A stretch of DNA of 42,469 bases from JAAYAY01 sp964429355 (GTDB lineage: Bacteria; Planctomycetota; Planctomycetia; Pirellulales; Thermoguttaceae): positions 1-42,469 of the forward strand of contig CAYSCH010000030.1 in assembly GCA_964429355.1 (NCBI GenBank), given 5' to 3'. Each line of letters begins with the position of its first letter. Position 1 is the stretch's first letter. The position numbers and the translations under genes are program-made. This document shows, piece after piece, positions 17,057 to 25,729 of this stretch. Below the pieces are notes generated by a model. The model was not told the origin of the DNA, did no database searches, and worked only from the letters and a program-made list of their open reading frames with translations.

Positions 17057-17308
17057 ATGGTTCCCATGACCAGAAGTGCATTGCGACAATTTGGTAATCG
17101 GATACTACGTCGCTTGGCGCCATCGACGGCATTGATCCTGTGCCTGTCGCTGACGGGCTGCGTCAACCAGACCCTTCGTGGGAACGCGTTCCCTGAAGAC
17201 GACTGGTCCAGCATGCCCAAGTCGATGCGACCTGCCGATGACGATCGTCTGCCGACGGCCTACAGCAACAAGGCCCGTCAGATCGAACGCAATCTCGGCA
17301 TCGAGTAG
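17057..17308 (+). CDS. Small predicted lipoprotein
   Basis: An 83-aa product (80 aa if the second ATG at 17066 is used). A basic N-terminus (TRSALRQFGNRILRRL) precedes a hydrophobic core ending in the lipobox LSLTGC, so Cys is probably lipidated after signal peptidase II cleavage. The mature part is about 48 residues, polar, with no recognised domain (VNQTLRGNAFPEDDW...). The frame is open further upstream to 16946 but without signal-like features. No clear Shine-Dalgarno sequence is seen. Confidence 0.65.
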   Translation: MVPMTRSALRQFGNRILRRLAPSTALILCLSLTGCVNQTLRGNAFPEDDWSSMPKSMRPADDDRLPTAYSNKARQIERNLGIE

Positions 17309-17471
17309 TCCGTTCCCTGTGCCAGCATTTCCTCCGCCGGCCAATGATCTGGTTGCGCGCGGTTCGTGCCGCCCGGTCCTTTCGCGGATCGTCCCCCCCA
17401 ATTCGCGCTGGCGTGGGCAGTTCCCGGGATGCTAGACTGCATAATGGGGAGCCGGAACCGAAGGAGAGCCA

Positions 17472-19044
17472 ATGCCGAAGACGTCCACTTGTCCCAGTTG
17501 CCAGGAACCAGTGACACTCGTCGACGTGCCGCCAGCCTCGCTGGTCGAGTGTCCCTTGTGCCTGTCCCAGTTTGAGTTGAGGGACGCCCTGGATTTCGTG
17601 GCCGATTCCGACGAGGAAGAGGGGCCGCCGGAGATCACGGTGGTTGAGATCCGAGAGGCTGCCCCAGCCGGTGAGAACGCGGAGAGTGCCGATGAGGGGA
17701 AATCGACGGAGCTGGAGGAGGCGGAAGACGGAAGCGAGAAGAAGGAATCTGGCCCGGATTCGCCCGCAGAGGACGGATCGAACGAAACGTTCGCCGAAGA
17801 GCCGGTCGAAGTGCGATGTCCCTGCTGTGGAGACTCGTTTGCGCTCCAGGATCTGCTCCTGGCCAGGAGCAACGAACCCCTTGGTTTCAGGGCTGCTTCG
17901 GCGATTCTCAGAGATGGTTCGATTCGCGAGCCGGCTGGCGGGCCAACGGGCATTAAGATCGATCTGGGAGGCCCGGCAATCGATCATTCTGATTTCCGGC
18001 TGCGGTCGGTGGAAGGCCGGCCGACTCCTGCGGCGGGTGCTTTTGAGTTTGCGGCGCCGGTGGGTGCCGATTCGTCCGGGGGCGCCAAGCCCGAGAGTGG
18101 ACGCCTTCGGCGATCTCACCGTGAGCGTGGCGGCCTCAAAGACCTGGTTGGGGCGATCGTCGGCGGGGCTGCCGGCCTGCTGATCACCTATTACCTGCTC
18201 AATCTCATCGGTGGGCCCCGGTTCGACATCCNNNNNNNNNNTCGACATCCTCCGGGTCTATCTTCCGGGCGTGAAGCACACCACGGTCTATCGACCGGGC
18301 TGGCTCGGCGGACCGCCTGAAGACGAATTCGACTCGGGGATCGGTGCTGCCGTAGGCCAGGCTCAAGAAACGCCCAAGCCGGCCGAGACGCCCAAATCGG
18401 AGGCCAACACCCGGAAGACGCCTGAGGACTTGCCGTCCGCAGAAGAACGAGTCGACTCGGCAGGTGCTGCTCCGGCGCCGTCGGAAAAGGCCTTGCCTGC
18501 CGATTATGTCGGTCTGCTCGATCCACCCCAGCGAACTTCCGAGGAGTTGGGACAAGCCTTGCGCGAGGTTGACCGCCTGGCAAAAGCCGGGCCGCTGACC
18601 GAGGAAGCCTACGAAATGTGGTGCCGCGTTGCTGCTGCGGCCACATTCATCGATCGCGTGGACGGCAATCCTCAAACCCAGGGCCGGCTCGACGCCATGC
18701 AGCGCCTCCTCAAGGATCTGTCGATTGACGACGTCGCAAAGATCGGTCAACTGGCAACCAGGCGAGCCGGCAATCCTGACCGCGCCAGCCACGGCATACT
18801 CCTTGCCGGCTCGGCCCACAATCCAAACACGCCCAAGGGCAAGGGTTTCATGACGGGCCTGAAAGTGGCCGATACGGGGGCGCAGGTTGTGCTTGCCAGC
18901 GATCGAAAGCTGCCAATTCAACCCGACGACCGGATTCTCGTGCTCGGTTACCTGGTCGATGGTCCGAAGGAGGCGATCCAGGGCCTGGATACGGAACTCC
19001 CGCAAATTGTCTGGTTCCGGACCGTCGCGAAGTTCGGAGGGTAG
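17472..19044 (+). CDS. Zinc-ribbon, single-pass membrane protein of unknown function (interrupted by an assembly gap)
   Basis: The left part starts at ATG 17472 with AAGGAGA just upstream. It has two cysteine pairs at the start (CPSC, CPLC, residues 7-30), a long acidic region, and another pair (CPCC) near residue 117. A membrane segment (LVGAIVGGAAGLLITYYLLNLIG) lies near 225-247. The right part (18242-19044, another frame as written) continues with a Pro/Glu-rich linker and a helical domain from about residue 350. The 10-N gap at 18232 sits between two copies of TCGACATCC. Merging them restores one frame reading RFDILRVYLPG and a protein of about 517 aa. I do not recognise the C-terminal domain. 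The apparent frameshift is an assembly artefact. Confidence 0.8.
18232..18241. other. Assembly gap (10 N) between overlapping contig ends
   Basis: TCGACATCC immediately precedes (18223-18231) and follows (18242-18250) the N run. The simplest reading is that two contigs overlap by 9 bases and the gap is spurious; removing 19 bases restores the reading frame. Confidence 0.85.
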
Positions 19045-19210
19045 CGGGGAAGACCGCCAATATCCGGGACTTTGCACCGAATAGCAGCACAGCCACGAGC
19101 CTCGTGCTGGAGCCGTGACGCTTCGTCGTGATGAGCCCTGTTGGAATCGAGGGAGAATTATCTCCGTGGGAAACACGGGCGGAATTGCGGACGACACAGG
19201 AGCACTCAAG

Positions 19211-20224
19211 ATGACGGACGACAAGAATTCTCAAGGGCTGCCTCCTGACCCTGGGTACGGGAGCGTGCTGAATTTTCTGCTCTACTCGATCTCGATTCCC
19301 GAACGCACCCTGCGGAGCGCAACGAGCGTTGTCGGAGGAACGCTGCGGGAATCGGCTGCACTGCTCGTTCCGCAGGCCTTTCAGAGCTCGAAGACCTACT
19401 CGATTTTTGTCACCCAGATGCTCGATTTCCTGGTGGAGGATGTTGGGGGTGTCGAGCGTGAGCGGAAAGACGGCCAGGCGGCCAAGGTGGAGAACTTCGT
19501 CGCGCGAAAAGCGGTCGGGAATTTTGTTGAACTGGCCGGCCTGGCCACTTTTCACATCTCACCCATGACCGTGCTGGCGATCGTCAGCGACGTGGCCTAC
19601 GGCTCGCAGGTTTACCTCAAGGAACTCGCCTGCGAACTCAAGCAGGCCGGTGTGATCAACGAGGATTCGACCATCGAGAAGCTCGACGACTTTCTCGATG
19701 CCATTTCCACGGCCAGCGGCACGACCGCCTCGGCCTTCGACACACCGCCACTCTCCGTGGAGGGACTACGGCAGACGATCGAGGAAACCCGTAAGGCCGT
19801 CGGAAAGGTCGATCCCCGCAGCGTGCTACCGGAAAGCGAGATCCGTCAACTCTGGAACGACATGCACGAGATCGCCTCGAAGAACGGCGTCGACCCGTTG
19901 GCCGTTTCCAGTGCCATGACACTCTACTCCCTCAACAAGGTTGGCGCGGCGGGCCTCGGTGCGATCTCCACGGTCCGTGCGGCCGGCAATATCTTCAACC
20001 GCACGATTCTCAGCCACTACGTGGGCGCCTTGGACGACATTCGCCAAAAGGGCCTTTACGGATCCCTGGCCGAGTCAAGCAAGCCCTATCTGGATGCGGT
20101 TTGGAGCAACTTCTCCAGCGAGCGGACGACGGTCACGGAGGAGGTAGTCTCCGGCCGGCTGCTGGGCCGGGTGTGGCAGACCGGGAGCGATTGGCTCTTC
20201 GGCCCGAAGAAACCTGCCGGGTAG
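19211..20224 (+). CDS. Conserved-looking protein of unknown function
   Basis: A 337-aa product that I cannot assign to a family. The ATG at 19211 has AGGAGC about 7 bases upstream. After a polar N-terminus it is largely helical and moderately hydrophobic: a segment near LNFLLYSISIPERTLRSA, a middle part (VENFVARKAVGNFVELAGLATFHISPMTVLAIVSDVAYG) that could associate with membrane, and a later Ala/Gly-rich helix (SLNKVGAAGLGAISTVRAAGNIF). No signal peptide, cysteine cluster or catalytic motif stands out. It follows the ribbon protein on the same strand by 166 bases and may be co-expressed with it. Confidence 0.7.
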   Translation: MTDDKNSQGLPPDPGYGSVLNFLLYSISIPERTLRSATSVVGGTLRESAALLVPQAFQSSKTYSIFVTQMLDFLVEDVGGVERERKDGQAAKVENFVARKAVGNFVELAGLATFHISPMTVLAIVSDVAYGSQVYLKELACELKQAGVINEDSTIEKLDDFLDAISTASGTTASAFDTPPLSVEGLRQTIEETRKAVGKVDPRSVLPESEIRQLWNDMHEIASKNGVDPLAVSSAMTLYSLNKVGAAGLGAISTVRAAGNIFNRTILSHYVGALDDIRQKGLYGSLAESSKPYLDAVWSNFSSERTTVTEEVVSGRLLGRVWQTGSDWLFGPKKPAG

Positions 20225-20516
20225 CATATTTGGAGTTCAAGCTGAAGCCCGCGATTTGCGGATCGTCTCGCGCTGTACGATTTTCCCTTCTCTCGGCTTG
20301 TCCCTTCCGTCTCGGCGGTGGTTCCTGACAGGCATGACGGCCATTGTGTGCGGAAATGGCCCAGCATCCCCCCCAAAATCCGGTATTTTTTCGGGGCAGG
20401 TTACGCCACCCAAAAGATCTGAAATGGCAAGAACTTGGGTCACCGGTTCCGCGTTGGAAAAAGGATTTTTGCCGACCTTGCTCTCCCCAAAGATTTGAAG
20501 TACAATTAGTCGATAG
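20225..20516. other. Upstream region of the feo operon
   Basis: About 290 bases between the unknown protein and the Fur-type operator. Short T-rich stretches (TTTTTTCGGGG near 20388) are present but no convincing hairpin-terminator pair. No gene is supported. Confidence 0.4.
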
Positions 20517-20539
20517 TGAGAATGATTCTCATTTATAAT
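20517..20539 (+). promoter_or_regulatory. Fur-type operator overlapping the feo promoter
   Basis: TGAGAAT-G-ATTCTCA (20517-20531) is a perfect 7-1-7 inverted repeat matching the TGATAAT-N-ATTATCA Fur box layout. A perfect -10 hexamer TATAAT follows at 20534-20539, 90 bases before feoA. No strong -35 is seen at the right spacing. A metal-bound Fur would cover the -35/-10 spacer and repress the ferrous-iron uptake genes when iron is sufficient. Confidence 0.8.
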
Positions 20540-20629
20540 GCGCGCCAGCGATTTTTCCCGGATTGACTTGAACTGCAAACACAAACCCTTGCCTGCCCTT
20601 GCCTTACGGCCCTTCCAAGGCTTCCAATC

Positions 20630-20872
20630 ATGGTTCACGGCGTGATTCCTCTCTCTTTGTTGCGACAAGGCCAATCGGCCTTTGTCGATCGCGTCTCTGG
20701 ACGACCCGACCATGTTCATCGTCTGGAAGAGTTCGGCCTGCGTGGCGGCGCCAAGATTGAAATGTTTCGCCCGGGGAATCCCTGCATCCTCCGCATGGCC
20801 GGCAACAAGGTTTGCCTTCGTTCCGACGATCTGCTCCAAGTGCTCGTAGTACCAACCGACACGGTTGCGTAG
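20630..20872 (+). CDS. feoA: Ferrous iron transport accessory protein FeoA
   Basis: A small SH3-like cytosolic protein that modulates FeoB. The 80-aa product has the usual pattern: IPLSLLRQGQSAFVDRV, then HRLEEFGLRGGAKIEMFRPG, then a final strand pair (RMAGNKVCLRSDDLLQVLVV). The ATG at 20630 is the first in frame; no strong Shine-Dalgarno sequence precedes it. Its stop is 17 bases before the feoB start, and both follow the Fur-type operator. Confidence 0.93.
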   Translation: MVHGVIPLSLLRQGQSAFVDRVSGRPDHVHRLEEFGLRGGAKIEMFRPGNPCILRMAGNKVCLRSDDLLQVLVVPTDTVA

Positions 20873-20889
20873 CTCCAACCGACTCCGAC

Positions 20890-23118
20890 ATGACTGCGTC
20901 AACCGCGCACGACCTCACCACGGTCGCCCTGATCGGTAATCCCAATACGGGCAAGTCCACGTTGTTTGGCGCGCTGGTCGGTGTGCGGCAACGAGTGGGC
21001 AATTACCCCGGCGTTACCGTCGAGCGCCGCAGCGGGCAAATGGAATACGCGGGCCGAAAGATCGAGATTGTCGATCTGCCCGGACTGTATAGTCTCGCAC
21101 CTCGCAGCCGCGACGAGATGGTTGCGGTCGACGTGCTTCTTGGCCGCCTCGACTCTGATTCGTCGGTCGATCTGGTCATTTGCGTGCTCGACGCCTCCAA
21201 TCTCCAGCGAAACCTCTACCTCGTCAATCAGGTTCTCCAGTTGGGGTTGCCTGTCGTGGTGGCCGTCAACATGCTCGACGTGGCGGAGAGCCGTGGGGTG
21301 AAGGTCGATTGCCAGGAGCTGGCAAAGCGGCTCGGAGCTCCGGTTATTCCCACCCAGGCGGTCCGCCATGTGGGAATCAGCGATCTGAAGGCCGCGATTC
21401 ACCGGACGATCGGGGCGCCCTGTGTGTCGCGCAAAAGTCCTTTGCCCGAGGAGTTTCAAAAGGAAGTGGAGAACCTCGACGCCTGGTTTCGTGCCGAGCG
21501 TCAAGTTTCGGATCGTCGGCGTCTCGATCGGTATCTCGTCGAACGTCTGATCCTGGATGCGAACGGCTATCTGGCCGGATCGCTTTTTGGCAACGACGGG
21601 CAGGACATCCGCGCCCGGCTCGAAGAATCTCGCCGCCGGCTCGAGGCGGCGGGGTACCGGATTCCGGGGGTGGAGACCGAAGCTCGCTACGCCTGGGTGC
21701 AGGAGGTACTCGAGGGCGTTGTTCGTGAACCTGAGGGCTATGCGGTCACCTGGACGGATCGCATCGACCGTGTTCTGACCCATCGTGTCTGGGGCGCGGC
21801 GATCTTCGCCGTCTTGATGATGGTTCTGTTTCAGGCCGTTTTCGCCGGCGCCGTTCCGTTCATGGATCTGATCGATTCGGCCTTCGGCGCGTTGGGAAGC
21901 TGGGTCGAGTCGCATATGGCCGAAGGGGCGTTGCGGAGCCTCGTCGTCGACGGCATCCTTGCCGGTGTGGGGGGCGTGATCATCTTTGTCCCCCAGATTC
22001 TGATCCTCTTCTTCTTCATCGGAGTGCTGGAAGACTGCGGCTACATGGCCCGGGCTGCCTACCTGATGGACAAGTTCATGTCGCGTGTCGGGCTGAGCGG
22101 CAAATCCTTCATCCCCATGATTTCGTCGTTCGCGTGCGCCATTCCTGGTATCATGGCTACGCGGGTGATCGAAGACCGTCGCGATCGGCTCACCACGATC
22201 CTCGTTGCGCCCCTGATGACCTGTTCGGCACGGCTCCCCGTTTACGCCCTGCTGATTGCTGCCTTCGTGCCGGCCGAGCCGGTCCTCGGCGTGCTGGGGC
22301 TTCACGGTCTAACTCTCCTGGCTCTCTACTTCCTGGGAGTTGTCACGGCGATCGCCGTTGCCCTGGTATTGAAAAAGACCCTGCTGCGAGGGGAGACTCC
22401 CCCTTTTGTGATCGAGCTGCCGAGCTACAAGAGGCCGTCGTTCCGGACGGTCCTGCACCGCGTGTGGGAGCGAGGGTGGCTATTTCTCCGCTGCGCGGGG
22501 ACGATGATTCTGGCGGTCTCGATCATTGTCTGGGCGGCGCTCTACTATCCTCACAACGCCTGGCGAGTGGATTCCCGGCCGAATCTGGTCAAGCTGAAGG
22601 CTGAACTGGCGCAAACCGACCCTGCTTCCGCGGAGTGCTCCGCTCTGCAGGCCCGTTACGAGCATGAACGTGCCGGAGAGTTCCAGCGGCAAAGCTACCT
22701 CGGGCGCGCCGGCCGAACCATCGAGCCACTCTTTCGCCCCCTGGGCTGGGATTGGCGGATCAGTTGCGCCGTCCTTGCCTCCTTTCCCGCACGTGAGATC
22801 GTGGTGGCCACCCTTGGCGTGATCTTCAATCTTGGCGAGGAAGTCGACCTTGAGTCGGAGGAAGGATCGACCGCGTTTGGCAAGGAACTCCATGCCGCGA
22901 CCTGGGATGGGTCGGACCGGGAATTGTTCACGCTTCCCGTTGCCCTGTCGGTTCTGGTGTTCTTTGCTCTCTGTGCCCAGTGCGCGGCGACCCTGGCTGT
23001 GATCCGCCGCGAGACCAACAGTTGGCGTTGGCCCCTTTTCACCTTTGCCTACATGACGGCCCTGGCCTACCTGGGTGCACTGATCACCTACCAGGTGGGC
23101 ACCTGGATCGCCGGTTGA
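20890..23118 (+). CDS. feoB: Ferrous iron transporter FeoB
   Basis: The membrane Fe(II) permease with an N-terminal G domain, 742 aa. G-protein motifs are G1 GNPNTGKST (residues 17-25), G3 DLPG followed by LYSLAPRSRDE, and G4 NMLD (near 130). The membrane part has the Gate motifs with conserved cysteines: EDCGYMARAAYLMDKFM (near 382), ISSFACAIPGIMATR, and LMTCSARLPVYALLI. The second half of the core repeats the pattern with FRPLGWDWRISCAVLASFPAREIVVAT. The ATG at 20890 is chosen because homologs begin a few residues before the G1 loop. It forms an operon with feoA and the downstream Cys-rich protein. Confidence 0.97.
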   Translation: MTASTAHDLTTVALIGNPNTGKSTLFGALVGVRQRVGNYPGVTVERRSGQMEYAGRKIEIVDLPGLYSLAPRSRDEMVAVDVLLGRLDSDSSVDLVICVLDASNLQRNLYLVNQVLQLGLPVVVAVNMLDVAESRGVKVDCQELAKRLGAPVIPTQAVRHVGISDLKAAIHRTIGAPCVSRKSPLPEEFQKEVENLDAWFRAERQVSDRRRLDRYLVERLILDANGYLAGSLFGNDGQDIRARLEESRRRLEAAGYRIPGVETEARYAWVQEVLEGVVREPEGYAVTWTDRIDRVLTHRVWGAAIFAVLMMVLFQAVFAGAVPFMDLIDSAFGALGSWVESHMAEGALRSLVVDGILAGVGGVIIFVPQILILFFFIGVLEDCGYMARAAYLMDKFMSRVGLSGKSFIPMISSFACAIPGIMATRVIEDRRDRLTTILVAPLMTCSARLPVYALLIAAFVPAEPVLGVLGLHGLTLLALYFLGVVTAIAVALVLKKTLLRGETPPFVIELPSYKRPSFRTVLHRVWERGWLFLRCAGTMILAVSIIVWAALYYPHNAWRVDSRPNLVKLKAELAQTDPASAECSALQARYEHERAGEFQRQSYLGRAGRTIEPLFRPLGWDWRISCAVLASFPAREIVVATLGVIFNLGEEVDLESEEGSTAFGKELHAATWDGSDRELFTLPVALSVLVFFALCAQCAATLAVIRRETNSWRWPLFTFAYMTALAYLGALITYQVGTWIAG

Positions 23119-23219
23119 GATGCCATGAGGCCCTCGCAAATGGCGAGCTTTCCCAGGGGAGCCCAGTGTACCGTCCTGCATTTTGTTGTCGGTTTTGAGA
23201 TACCATGAGTCCCTGGCAA
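23116..23219 (+). repeat. Imperfect direct repeat spanning the start of the FeoB-associated gene
   Basis: TTGAGATGCCATGAGGCCCT (just after the feoB stop) and TTGAGATACCATGAGTCCCT (around ATG 23205) are nearly identical and 80 bases apart; similarity continues for about 8 bases (TCGCAAATG against TGGCAAGATG). It looks like a duplication of the translation start region of the small gene. Confidence 0.6.
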
Positions 23220-23513
23220 GATGTCCTTGTTGTCGTGCTGGTTGCCGGAGCCGGAATCTATCTGGCTCGCGTATTCTGGCGCCGTCTGTTCCGGCAGGGA
23301 AACGCAGGCTGCGACACGTGTCTCGGCTGCCCATCGCATTCCCCAACCAAGGACAAGCAGATGGGAGGGGATGGTCTCACTCAAGTCTTGTGTCCCCTGG
23401 CAGAGGGGCAATTATGGGCAGTCCACTCCAGTATGCTGCAAACGGAGCTTGCACGGCCATCCTGCGAGAAATCGTCGGACGAACGGGCGAAAGCGATCGA
23501 TGGGGACATTTGA
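23205..23513 (+). CDS. FeoB-associated Cys-rich membrane protein
   Basis: A 102-aa product, probably a partner of FeoB in the place often held by FeoC or small Cys-rich proteins. It has one N-terminal membrane segment (WQDVLVVVLVAGAGIYLARVFW, residues 4-25), then a CDTCLGCPS motif near residues 36-44, as in the family found downstream of feoB. The tail of about 55 residues is longer than typical and contains two more Cys. It starts 86 bases after feoB. Confidence 0.8.
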   Translation: MSPWQDVLVVVLVAGAGIYLARVFWRRLFRQGNAGCDTCLGCPSHSPTKDKQMGGDGLTQVLCPLAEGQLWAVHSSMLQTELARPSCEKSSDERAKAIDGDI

Positions 23514-23685
23514 GTGGCCGCATCCTCGTTGGTGGAAAGCTCGGCAATCCTGGGATTTGGGAGTGGCCCATTTTCCGGCAAAGAGTTGACATCGCTCTGG
23601 TAGACGGAGATATTGGCCGTAAAGTGATCGTGCCCCTATTTCTTCGTAGCCGATAGCCCCCGTCGAAGCTGGGTTCCACGACCGG

Positions 23686-23713
23686 GGAAGTTTTGACGGG
23701 GAAGTTTTGACAC
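23686..23713 (+). repeat. Perfect tandem repeat of GGGGAAGTTTTGAC
   Basis: Two exact 14-base units, 23686-23699 and 23700-23713. The second supplies the TTGAC of the -35 box, so the first provides a second potential -35 element 14 bases upstream. Confidence 0.85.
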
Positions 23714-23736
23714 GGCGAATGTCGGGTCTAGAATGG
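23709..23736 (+). promoter_or_regulatory. Sigma-70-type promoter of the DUF1559 gene
   Basis: TTGACA (23709-23714, exact consensus), a 16-base spacer, and TAGAAT (23731-23736). The leader is about 55 bases to the ATG at 23799 with AAGGAG at 23784-23789. CTCCTT at 23763-23768 could pair with that AAGGAG. Confidence 0.75.
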
Positions 23737-23798
23737 ACATGCCGTCGAGAGCGGGCTTTCACCTCCTTTCCATCGTTTAATTCAAGGAGTAGGTCAGA

Positions 23799-24896
23799 AT
23801 GAGGAAGCATCAGCCGAAAAACCTGGCGTTTACCCTCGTTGAACTGTTGGTCGTTATCGCGATCATTGGAATTCTGATCGCCCTGCTGTTGCCGGCCGTC
23901 CAGGCGGCTCGCGAGGCGGCGAGGCGGTCGCAGTGTTCGAACAACCTGAAGCAGATCACGCTTGCCATGCACAACTACCACGACGCCTTCAAGTCGTTCC
24001 CGGCTGCCGGGGTCCTTCCGGCTGGTGTGCATGCGGCCAGATACTATCCTGGTCTTATCACATCCCTGTTGCCGTTCATGGAGCAGGGGGCCCGATACGA
24101 CATTATCCAGGATCGAATCAACTCGACTTCCGATATATGGGCTGCCATTTTCGGTGGCACTTGTTACACGTCGTTGTTGAGCGGGGTGATTTGTCCGTCT
24201 GAACCCTATGCCCGGGAACCATCGCCGCACGCCTCGAATGCTCGTCTCAACTACATGTTCAATATGGGCGACGGAATGCTCAAGCTCGACGCTGCCTGGC
24301 ATCATCCCAACTACGTCAGCAATCAGTATGTCCAAGCTCGTAATCGCGGCCCGTTCCACGTTGATTCCTGGAAGACCTTTGGTTCGATCACCGATGGAAC
24401 GAGTAACACCCTTGCGATGAGTGAATCAGCCTCGGCGTCGCAGGGCTATTGGTCACGGGAGGTCAAAGGCGGCTCGGGCTGGAATAGTGCGTTACTTCAG
24501 CCCGACGGCGCTCAGCCGGTGATTCACCCGGATGTCTGCATGACGGGTGTCATTGACCCCGCCAACCCGTCGCTGTACCTGCAGCCGTGCGACACCTGGC
24601 GAGGCAACTTCTTCCAGGTGGGGACCCCGTGGAACGGTTTTCACACAGTCATTCCGCCGAACGGTCCCAGTTGCTGGGACGACGCGGCGGGTTATTGGGC
24701 CGCCATTTTCACGCCGAACAGCTATCATCCGGGCGGCGTCAATGCCTCCATGCTCGATGGATCGGTCCAGTTCGTCAGCGATACGATCGACAGTGGCGAC
24801 CTGACAAAATCGCAGCCCATCGCCGGGGCGAGCCCTTACGGAGTGTGGGGAGCGATGGGGACCCATAGCGGTGGCGAGGCGAAGACGGCCCCGTAG
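23799..24896 (+). CDS. DUF1559 family prepilin-type protein
   Basis: A planctomycete family of type II pseudopilin-like surface proteins, present in many copies per genome. The 365-aa product opens with a type IV prepilin signal: a basic leader, then AFTLVELLVVIAIIGILIALL with Ala in place of the common Gly at -1 and the conserved Glu at +5. PAVQAAREAARRSQCSNNLKQ follows, then a variable body and the C-terminal YHPGGVNASMLDGSVQF motif typical of DUF1559. It has its own promoter and a strong terminator 180 bases downstream. The assembly role and partners are unknown. Confidence 0.95.
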   Translation: MRKHQPKNLAFTLVELLVVIAIIGILIALLLPAVQAAREAARRSQCSNNLKQITLAMHNYHDAFKSFPAAGVLPAGVHAARYYPGLITSLLPFMEQGARYDIIQDRINSTSDIWAAIFGGTCYTSLLSGVICPSEPYAREPSPHASNARLNYMFNMGDGMLKLDAAWHHPNYVSNQYVQARNRGPFHVDSWKTFGSITDGTSNTLAMSESASASQGYWSREVKGGSGWNSALLQPDGAQPVIHPDVCMTGVIDPANPSLYLQPCDTWRGNFFQVGTPWNGFHTVIPPNGPSCWDDAAGYWAAIFTPNSYHPGGVNASMLDGSVQFVSDTIDSGDLTKSQPIAGASPYGVWGAMGTHSGGEAKTAP

Positions 24897-25077
24897 CTTG
24901 GGATCGGCGAGGGAATGATTGTCGCCCTTGGCACCGCGAAAGTGGCGCTGCTCTGGCGGAGCGAAAGGCGACCGCACGACCGTGATTGACTGGACGGTCC
25001 TTGATGCCGAAGCGGCCCTCTTGTGCACGTCCACAAGAGAGTAGCGAGGATGGCCACGCATCCGTTATCGAAAGCGT

Positions 25078-25114
25078 AAGAGCCGGACACCTCGCGGTGC
25101 CCGGCTCTTTTTTG
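25078..25114 (+). terminator. Intrinsic terminator
   Basis: AAGAGCCGGACACC-TCGC-GGTGCCCGGCTCTT forms a stem of about 14 bp with a four-base loop, followed directly by TTTTTTGC. It ends the DUF1559 transcript before the convergent lipoprotein gene. Confidence 0.9.
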
Positions 25115-25150
25115 CTGACGGCGGGAAAGCTACGGCGATGCCAAAATGGC

Positions 25151-25729
25151 TTACTTCGTTCCGCCCATAGGAACGTATTCACCGCCACTGCCGGTCGCGC
25201 TTGCCTGGATGTCCTTCTCCTTGATGGCCTCCCCGACATCCAGGGTGAACTCGTTCGGGCCGCTCGCTGCGATTTCGACCGAAAGCGACGTGCGGGCGGC
25301 CGTTCGATACTCTTCTGCAACCACCTGAAACACTTCAAAGGAACCGGTTTTTATGGCGCGATCGTACGCGGCGCGCTCTTCAGGTGAAGCGTGTTGTGCG
25401 GGAGCCTCGGGGATCGGGTCGCCTTCGGAAACCGTCTTGTTGACCATGACCTTGAACTTACCAGCAGGCGCTCCCTGGTACTTGCCATAGGTTACCAGTG
25501 AGGCCTTCCCGTTCTCATCGGTCAGCCCTCCCACGGGCCATCGACTGAGAGCAGTGTCTTCCGGAAACAATGTGACCGTTGCGCCGGCGAGATTCGCGCT
25601 TCCCTGGGTGATTGTGATCGTCGTTGGATACAGTTCGGGCAGCCCTTCAGGGCGTTTCTCGCTGCAGCCACAGGCAACCATCACCAACAGGCCAAGCACA
25701 AGGGCAGAAAGGTTGGCGGTTCGTTTCAT
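25151..25729 (-). CDS. Predicted lipoprotein with carboxypeptidase-regulatory-like fold
   Basis: A 192-aa secreted lipoprotein of the type frequently paired with DUF1559 genes in planctomycetes. The signal peptide runs MKRTANLSALVLGLLVMVACGC, with the lipobox near VACGC. The mature protein begins with a small beta domain (ITITQGSANLAGATVTLFP, then GGLTDENGKASLVTYGKYQGAPAGKFKVMVNKT), the pattern of transthyretin-like or carboxypeptidase-regulatory modules. The ATG at 25729 is clear: AGGAGGAA lies 7 bases upstream. It is convergent with the DUF1559 gene. Confidence 0.88.
   Translation of the reverse strand: MKRTANLSALVLGLLVMVACGCSEKRPEGLPELYPTTITITQGSANLAGATVTLFPEDTALSRWPVGGLTDENGKASLVTYGKYQGAPAGKFKVMVNKTVSEGDPIPEAPAQHASPEERAAYDRAIKTGSFEVFQVVAEEYRTAARTSLSVEIAASGPNEFTLDVGEAIKEKDIQASATGSGGEYVPMGGTK

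Larger units (their letters stand above)
23514..23798. other. Intergenic region carrying the DUF1559 promoter
   Basis: 285 bases with no gene; holds the 14-bp tandem repeat, the sigma-70-type promoter and the leader hairpin of the next gene. Confidence 0.6.
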
